NCBI RefSeq assembly: GCF_002796985.1 | Contig: NZ_PEKX01000006.1 | Span: 1 to 64,000, forward strand | Origin: Pseudomonas sp. | Lineage (GTDB): Bacteria; Pseudomonadota; Gammaproteobacteria; Pseudomonadales; Pseudomonadaceae | DNA length: 64,000 nt | Direction: 5' to 3' | In this document: piece by piece, positions 60,442 to 64,000 of the stretch | Position numbering within the stretch: position 1 is the first letter of the stretch | Layout of the letters: every line of letters starts with the position of its first letter | Notes under the pieces: model-generated | Databases searched by the model: none | Told to the model about the DNA's origin: nothing | What the model saw: only the letters and a program-made list of their open reading frames with translations | Position numbers and translations under genes: made by a program

Positions 60442-61032
60442 TCAGGCCTTGGCGTCCAGCACTTCGCTCAGGTGCTGCAGGTAGCGCTGCACATCGGCCT
60501 CGATGTTCGGACGCTTCATCACGTCCACGCTGAGGAAGGTCGGCAGCGGGCTCATGCCCAGGAACTGGTTGGCCTTGTGGAAGGGGAAGTACACCGCGTC
60601 CACGCCCTTGCCCTCGAAGAAATCAGTCGGATCGTCAAAGGCCTGCTGCGGCGCGTTCCAGGTGGCCGAGATCATGTACTGCTTGCCCTGCAGCAGGCCG
60701 CCGCTGCCGTACTTCTGCGAAGCGTCGGAACGGGTGCGGCCGTCGTTGGCGTAGAGGCTGCCGTGGCCGGCGGTGAACACCTCGTCGATGTACTGCTTGA
60801 CCGTCCAGGGCGCGCCCATCCACCAGCCGGGCATCTGGTAGACGATGACGTCGGCCCAGAGCATCTTCTGCACTTCTTCCTGGATGTCGTAGCCGCCGTC
60901 GATGAAGGTTTCCTTCACGTCGAAACCGGCGCGGTCCAGATGGGCGATGGCGGCTTCGTGCAGGGTCGCGTTGTAGCGGCCTTCGGAGTGGGCGAACTGT
61001 TTGCCGCCATTGATCAGCAGAATCTTTTTCAT
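60442..61032 (-). CDS. mdaB: NAD(P)H quinone oxidoreductase, MdaB type
   Basis: A 196-residue flavodoxin-fold quinone reductase. The MdaB pattern is KKILLINGGKQFAHSEGRYNA at the N terminus, FIDGGYD, VYQMPGWWMGAPWTVKQYID, and the GKQYMISATWNAP flavin loop. It reduces quinones by two electrons and protects against oxidative stress. The start at 61032 is chosen at MKKILL. It is divergent from the YgiN-like monooxygenase, a pairing I recall from E. coli (mdaB-ygiN). Confidence 0.94.
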   Translation of the reverse strand: MKKILLINGGKQFAHSEGRYNATLHEAAIAHLDRAGFDVKETFIDGGYDIQEEVQKMLWADVIVYQMPGWWMGAPWTVKQYIDEVFTAGHGSLYANDGRTRSDASQKYGSGGLLQGKQYMISATWNAPQQAFDDPTDFFEGKGVDAVYFPFHKANQFLGMSPLPTFLSVDVMKRPNIEADVQRYLQHLSEVLDAKA

Positions 61033-61198
61033 GGTGTGAGCTCCGCAAGTCAGAAATTCGATGGCGGCAGAATATCGGGCGAAGCAGGGCGGAAAAACCC
61101 GTTTTCGGACAAAGGATACGTGCGTGAGAATCAAGAATGACGAGGATTGATTTGCGTCAGCATAAGGCAATCCTTCCCCACTTCAGGAGCGCCAACCT

Positions 61199-61492
61199 GT
61201 GTACGCCTTCATCCTCCAGGCCCATACCCGCCCGGAAAAAGCCGAAGCTTTCGAGAACCTCTTCCGGACTTACCTGACCCCCAGCCGCGCCGAAGACGGC
61301 TGCATCCAGTACCACATGCTGCGCGACGCCAGCGACCCGACCCTGTTCACCTTCTTCGAGGTCTGGCAGAGCCGTGAGCACCTGGCCATTCACACCGCGC
61401 TGCCGCACATGCGGGAGTTCCATGAGCGGCGCATGGAATACCTGCGCCGCGATTTCGCTGTCCAGAAGGTCGAGGTGATGCCGCCGCGCTGA
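61199..61492 (+). CDS. YgiN-like antibiotic biosynthesis monooxygenase (ABM) domain protein
   Basis: A 97-residue single ABM-domain protein of the YgiN type, which in E. coli is a quinol monooxygenase acting with MdaB. Motifs: GTG start at 61199 with CAGGAG upstream, LQAHTRPEKAEAFENLFR, GCIQYHMLRD, FTFFEVWQSREHLAIHTA and LPHMREF. It is divergent from mdaB with a 166-base gap, so the two may share regulation. Confidence 0.9.
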   Translation: MYAFILQAHTRPEKAEAFENLFRTYLTPSRAEDGCIQYHMLRDASDPTLFTFFEVWQSREHLAIHTALPHMREFHERRMEYLRRDFAVQKVEVMPPR

Positions 61493-61499
61493 TCGACGC

Positions 61500-62969
61500 T
61501 CAGGCCACCACCTTGTTGCGCCCCGCCGCCTTGGCCTTGTAGAGGTTGGCGTCCGCCGCGTCGATCAGCGCCTCGATGCTCTCCGCTGCCGTGTCCGACG
61601 TGCTGGCCACACCGATGCTGAGGGTCACCACGCCACGGTCACCCTTGGCGTGGGGCAGCGCGGTTTCCTCTATCTCGCGGCGGATCGACTCGGCAATCCG
61701 TGCGGCGGCGGCGGTGTCGCAGCCGGGGAGGATCATCACGAACTCTTCGCCGCCGTAACGTGCCGCGCCGTCTTCCTCGCGGCGACAGCCTTTCCCCACC
61801 AGGTGCGCGACGTTGATCAACGCCAGGTCGCCGCGCGGGTGCCCGTAGTGGTCGTTGTAGGCCTTGAACTGGTCGATATCCATCATCAGCACCGCCAACT
61901 GGCCGTCACCCGCGCGGCGGCGCTGCCATTCCCGCTGTGCCTTCTGGTCGAACCAGCGGCGGTTGTGCAGGCCGGTCAGCGGGTCGGTGTCGGCCTGCGT
62001 GCGTAGCCGGCTTTCCTGGGCATCGCGGCGGCGCAGGTGGCGGGTCAGGCGATAGGCGAAGAACAGCGTCATTGCGTTGATCGCCAGCAGCAGGCCGCTG
62101 GTGATCCAGGTGCGCGCCGTCCAGGTATGGAAGATGGCCTTACGGCCCAGCTCCACCGACACCACCGCCGGGTAATCACCGATGCGCCGGTAGCCGCGCC
62201 AGTAAGCGTCGGGGGTGTTCGCCTGCTGGCGGAAGGTTTCGACCTCGCCGCTGGCGACGAAGGCCTCGAAGGTCTGGCGTTCGTCCGCGCTGGAGCGCTT
62301 GGGCTCCGCTGGCCATTGGGCCAGGACGCTGCCGTCGAGCAGGCGGATGGAGACATCGCCGAGCTCGCCCAGGTCCAGCCCACGCACGAAGGATTCCATG
62401 TGCCGCAGTTCCTTGATCGCGGCCACCACACCGACGAACTGGCCGTTCGCATCCAGTACGGCGCGGCTGAGGGCGGTGCTTTCCGAGGCACCGGGGTAGG
62501 ACGGCAGGAACGGCCGACTGAGGAACTGCCGGCCCGGATTGTCCCGCGCCGCCTGGAAGTACTCGCGTTCGGACAGGTCGCGGCGCAACTCGCCGGCATG
62601 GTTCAGGTCCATCAGCAGTTGGCCGTTGGCATCGGTCACAACCAGCGTGCCGGATTGCACGGAGCCGGCGGCGTGGCCCTGCACCAGTTCCTGCAGGATC
62701 TGCTGGGTGAGCGCCGGTGTCGCCGGGCCGGTCAGCACATTGGAGAGGGTCTGCAGGGTTTGCGCGTGCACGTCCAGGTCACGGTGGAACTCGCGCTCTA
62801 CCAGCAGCAGGGTGTTCTTGCCGCTGGCGTGGGCATAGGCCAGCGCATCCTCCTTCATTTGCAGCATGTGCCAGCCGGTCAGCAGCGTGGCGAGTACCGC
62901 CAGGAGGAAGATGAAGCAGAACACTCGAACGGGTTTGAGCACCACGCCAACCTCCGAAAATGACTTCAT
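61500..62969 (-). CDS. Membrane diguanylate cyclase (dCACHE-GGDEF)
   Basis: A 489-residue inner-membrane protein: TM1 about residues 15-35, a periplasmic dCACHE-like sensor (about 50-285, including SEREYFQAARDNPGRQFLSRP), TM2 about 292-312, then a GGDEF domain. The active site is GGEEF at 406-410 and the allosteric I-site RxxD is intact (REEDGAARYGGEEF), so it should make c-di-GMP and be product-inhibited. The start at 62969 matches the TM1 start. It is divergent from the CAP-domain gene. c-di-GMP also links it to ycgR at 16165. Confidence 0.9.
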   Translation of the reverse strand: MKSFSEVGVVLKPVRVFCFIFLLAVLATLLTGWHMLQMKEDALAYAHASGKNTLLLVEREFHRDLDVHAQTLQTLSNVLTGPATPALTQQILQELVQGHAAGSVQSGTLVVTDANGQLLMDLNHAGELRRDLSEREYFQAARDNPGRQFLSRPFLPSYPGASESTALSRAVLDANGQFVGVVAAIKELRHMESFVRGLDLGELGDVSIRLLDGSVLAQWPAEPKRSSADERQTFEAFVASGEVETFRQQANTPDAYWRGYRRIGDYPAVVSVELGRKAIFHTWTARTWITSGLLLAINAMTLFFAYRLTRHLRRRDAQESRLRTQADTDPLTGLHNRRWFDQKAQREWQRRRAGDGQLAVLMMDIDQFKAYNDHYGHPRGDLALINVAHLVGKGCRREEDGAARYGGEEFVMILPGCDTAAAARIAESIRREIEETALPHAKGDRGVVTLSIGVASTSDTAAESIEALIDAADANLYKAKAAGRNKVVA

Positions 62970-63175
62970 ATATCTGAGTCTTTGGGGGTGGCGGGCGGGG
63001 TTCAATCGCTGTTGGGGACTCCTTTGTCCTATGTCAGGCTCCCCGGAAATTCTCCCTGGTCTGGCAGGGCAAACGTTGCCGACTTTTACGGCGAAGGGAG
63101 CCCGCGCCCGCCAGCCGCAGCCAAACGCCGAGAAATCCCGCATCATTGAGCCCTTCTCGACCCTCGGAGCCGTCC

Positions 63176-64000
63176 ATGCCCAATCAGCCGTTCCTTCTGC
63201 GTAGCCTGCTGTTGTCGCTCGGCCTGCTGGCCGTTGCCGATGCCGGCGCGGCCGACCAGGACCAACTGCTCGAAGCCATCAACGCCTACCGCGGCGACGT
63301 GCAGTCCTGCGCCGGGCAGGCTTCCCAGGTGCTGCCGCCGCTGTCGCCGGACCCGCGCCTGGCGCTGCCGGCCTCGGCGGGGGAGTGGAAGGCCGCGTTG
63401 AACCAGGCCGGTTACCCGATGAGCAGCGTGCGTATGCTCAGCCTTACCGGCCCGCGCGATGTGACGGCCGCCATGAAGGCGCTGCAGGAGAGCTTTTGCC
63501 AGGTACTGCTGGACCCGCAGTTCGTCGACGTCGGCATCGTCCGCGAGGGCGACGACTGGCGCGTGCTGCTCGGCCGCCCGCTGCTGCAGGGCAAATTGGG
63601 TACCTGGGAAGCAGAGGGCCAGCAACTGCTGCAGGCGATCAACGCCGCGCGCGGCAAAGGGCGCCAATGCGGCAACCAGGCCTTCGGGCCGACAGGCGCA
63701 CTGAGCTGGAACGCGACCCTGGGCGGCACTGCCGAAGCCCACAGCCGTGACATGGCCAACAACAACTACTTCGACCACAAGGGCCGCGACGGCAGCACGC
63801 CGGGCGACCGCGCGGAACTGAACGGCTACGCCGGCCAGCGCATCGGCGAGAACATCGCCGCCGGCCAAGGCAATGCACAGAAGGTGGTGGACAGCTGGCT
63901 GGCCAGCCCCGGCCATTGCGCCAACCTGATGAACCCGCAGTACAGCGAACTGGGCGCGGCCTACGCGGCGGACCCGAAGAGCGACGCAGGCATCTACTGG
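63176..64000 (+). CDS. CAP/SCP-domain secreted protein (5' part, cut by window end)
   Basis: At least 275 residues; the gene continues past the window. It has a signal peptide (MPNQPFLLRSLLLSLGLLAVADAGAA) and a CAP (SCP/PR-1-like) domain in the second half: the family motifs HSRDMANNNYFDH, GENIAAG and SWLASPGHCANLMNP are visible, with the Zn-binding His. The first half (about residues 30-155), with DPRLALP and an ALNQAGY segment, looks like a diverged, degenerate CAP domain, so this may be a two-CAP protein. GGAG lies seven bases upstream of the ATG. Confidence 0.85.
   Translation, partial: MPNQPFLLRSLLLSLGLLAVADAGAADQDQLLEAINAYRGDVQSCAGQASQVLPPLSPDPRLALPASAGEWKAALNQAGYPMSSVRMLSLTGPRDVTAAMKALQESFCQVLLDPQFVDVGIVREGDDWRVLLGRPLLQGKLGTWEAEGQQLLQAINAARGKGRQCGNQAFGPTGALSWNATLGGTAEAHSRDMANNNYFDHKGRDGSTPGDRAELNGYAGQRIGENIAAGQGNAQKVVDSWLASPGHCANLMNPQYSELGAAYAADPKSDAGIYW

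Overview
The window reads as chromosomal DNA of a Pseudomonas of the P. aeruginosa / P. nitroreducens / P. citronellolis lineage. It has high GC, dense two-strand gene packing, Pseudomonas-type REP repeats in many intergenic gaps, and several blocks whose order I recall from P. aeruginosa: flgA-flgM-flgN-ycgR divergent from cheV-cheR; trkH with a cpxR/cpxS-type two-component system; yciB-yciI divergent from PHP-yciO-trpS-scpA-scpB; and gap divergent from edd-glk. The species call is inference from gene content, not from a search.

Layout. 1-9.9 kb: small metabolic units each paired with a regulator (SDR/LysR, MFS/TetR, AbrB-type transporter/LysR, TauD-type dioxygenase/AraC) plus an unusual flavin amine oxidase. 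10.1-16.1 kb: PPK2, a PiT phosphate transporter, a glutamine-synthetase-like ligase and an MFS protein. 16.1-20.7 kb: flagellar and chemotaxis accessory genes. 20.7-28.6 kb: the very large helicase Lhr, a GT-C glycosyltransferase, a DUF962 protein and an AraC regulator. 28.8-35.7 kb: TrkH, a nitroreductase, a Cpx-like envelope-stress module and the yciB/yciI pair. 35.8-43.5 kb: PHP phosphatase, YciO, TrpS, ScpA/ScpB and the periplasmic beta-glucosidase BglX. 43.5-50.7 kb: a membrane protein, DUF1289, gap, edd, glk, a collapsed glucose-uptake locus and a hexose-6-phosphate mutarotase. 50.7-64 kb: a repeat-rich gap, small proteins, a YihY/UPF0761 membrane protein, LysR/SGNH hydrolase, a PilT/PilU-type ATPase, a BdlA-like chemoreceptor, parvulin, MdaB, a diguanylate cyclase and the 5' part of a CAP-domain gene cut by the window end.

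Two observations stand out. First, the flavin amine oxidase at 3852-5084 has its family's usual C-terminal FAD/substrate segment at the N terminus, followed by the Rossmann GxGxxG region, and it ends where the displaced segment would normally begin: it looks circularly permuted, and its stop codon lies inside an abutting REP element. Second, after gap-edd-glk the glucose-uptake block (response regulator gltR, sensor, ABC transporter, porin oprB) is reduced to a 0.55-kb scar: a gltR remnant with a nonsense codon and in-frame deletions runs directly into the last 56 codons of an oprB-like porin. The downstream mutarotase survives, but the hexR-zwf-pgl-eda genes expected next are absent here and a cluster of repeats takes their place.

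Repeats form a third theme: eleven copies of one REP family, including a subclass with an insertion in one arm and one pair in reversed order, plus three other intergenic repeat families that share the same GTAGG...CCTAC ends. No rRNA, tRNA, CRISPR array, intact transposase, prophage or conjugative gene was recognised.
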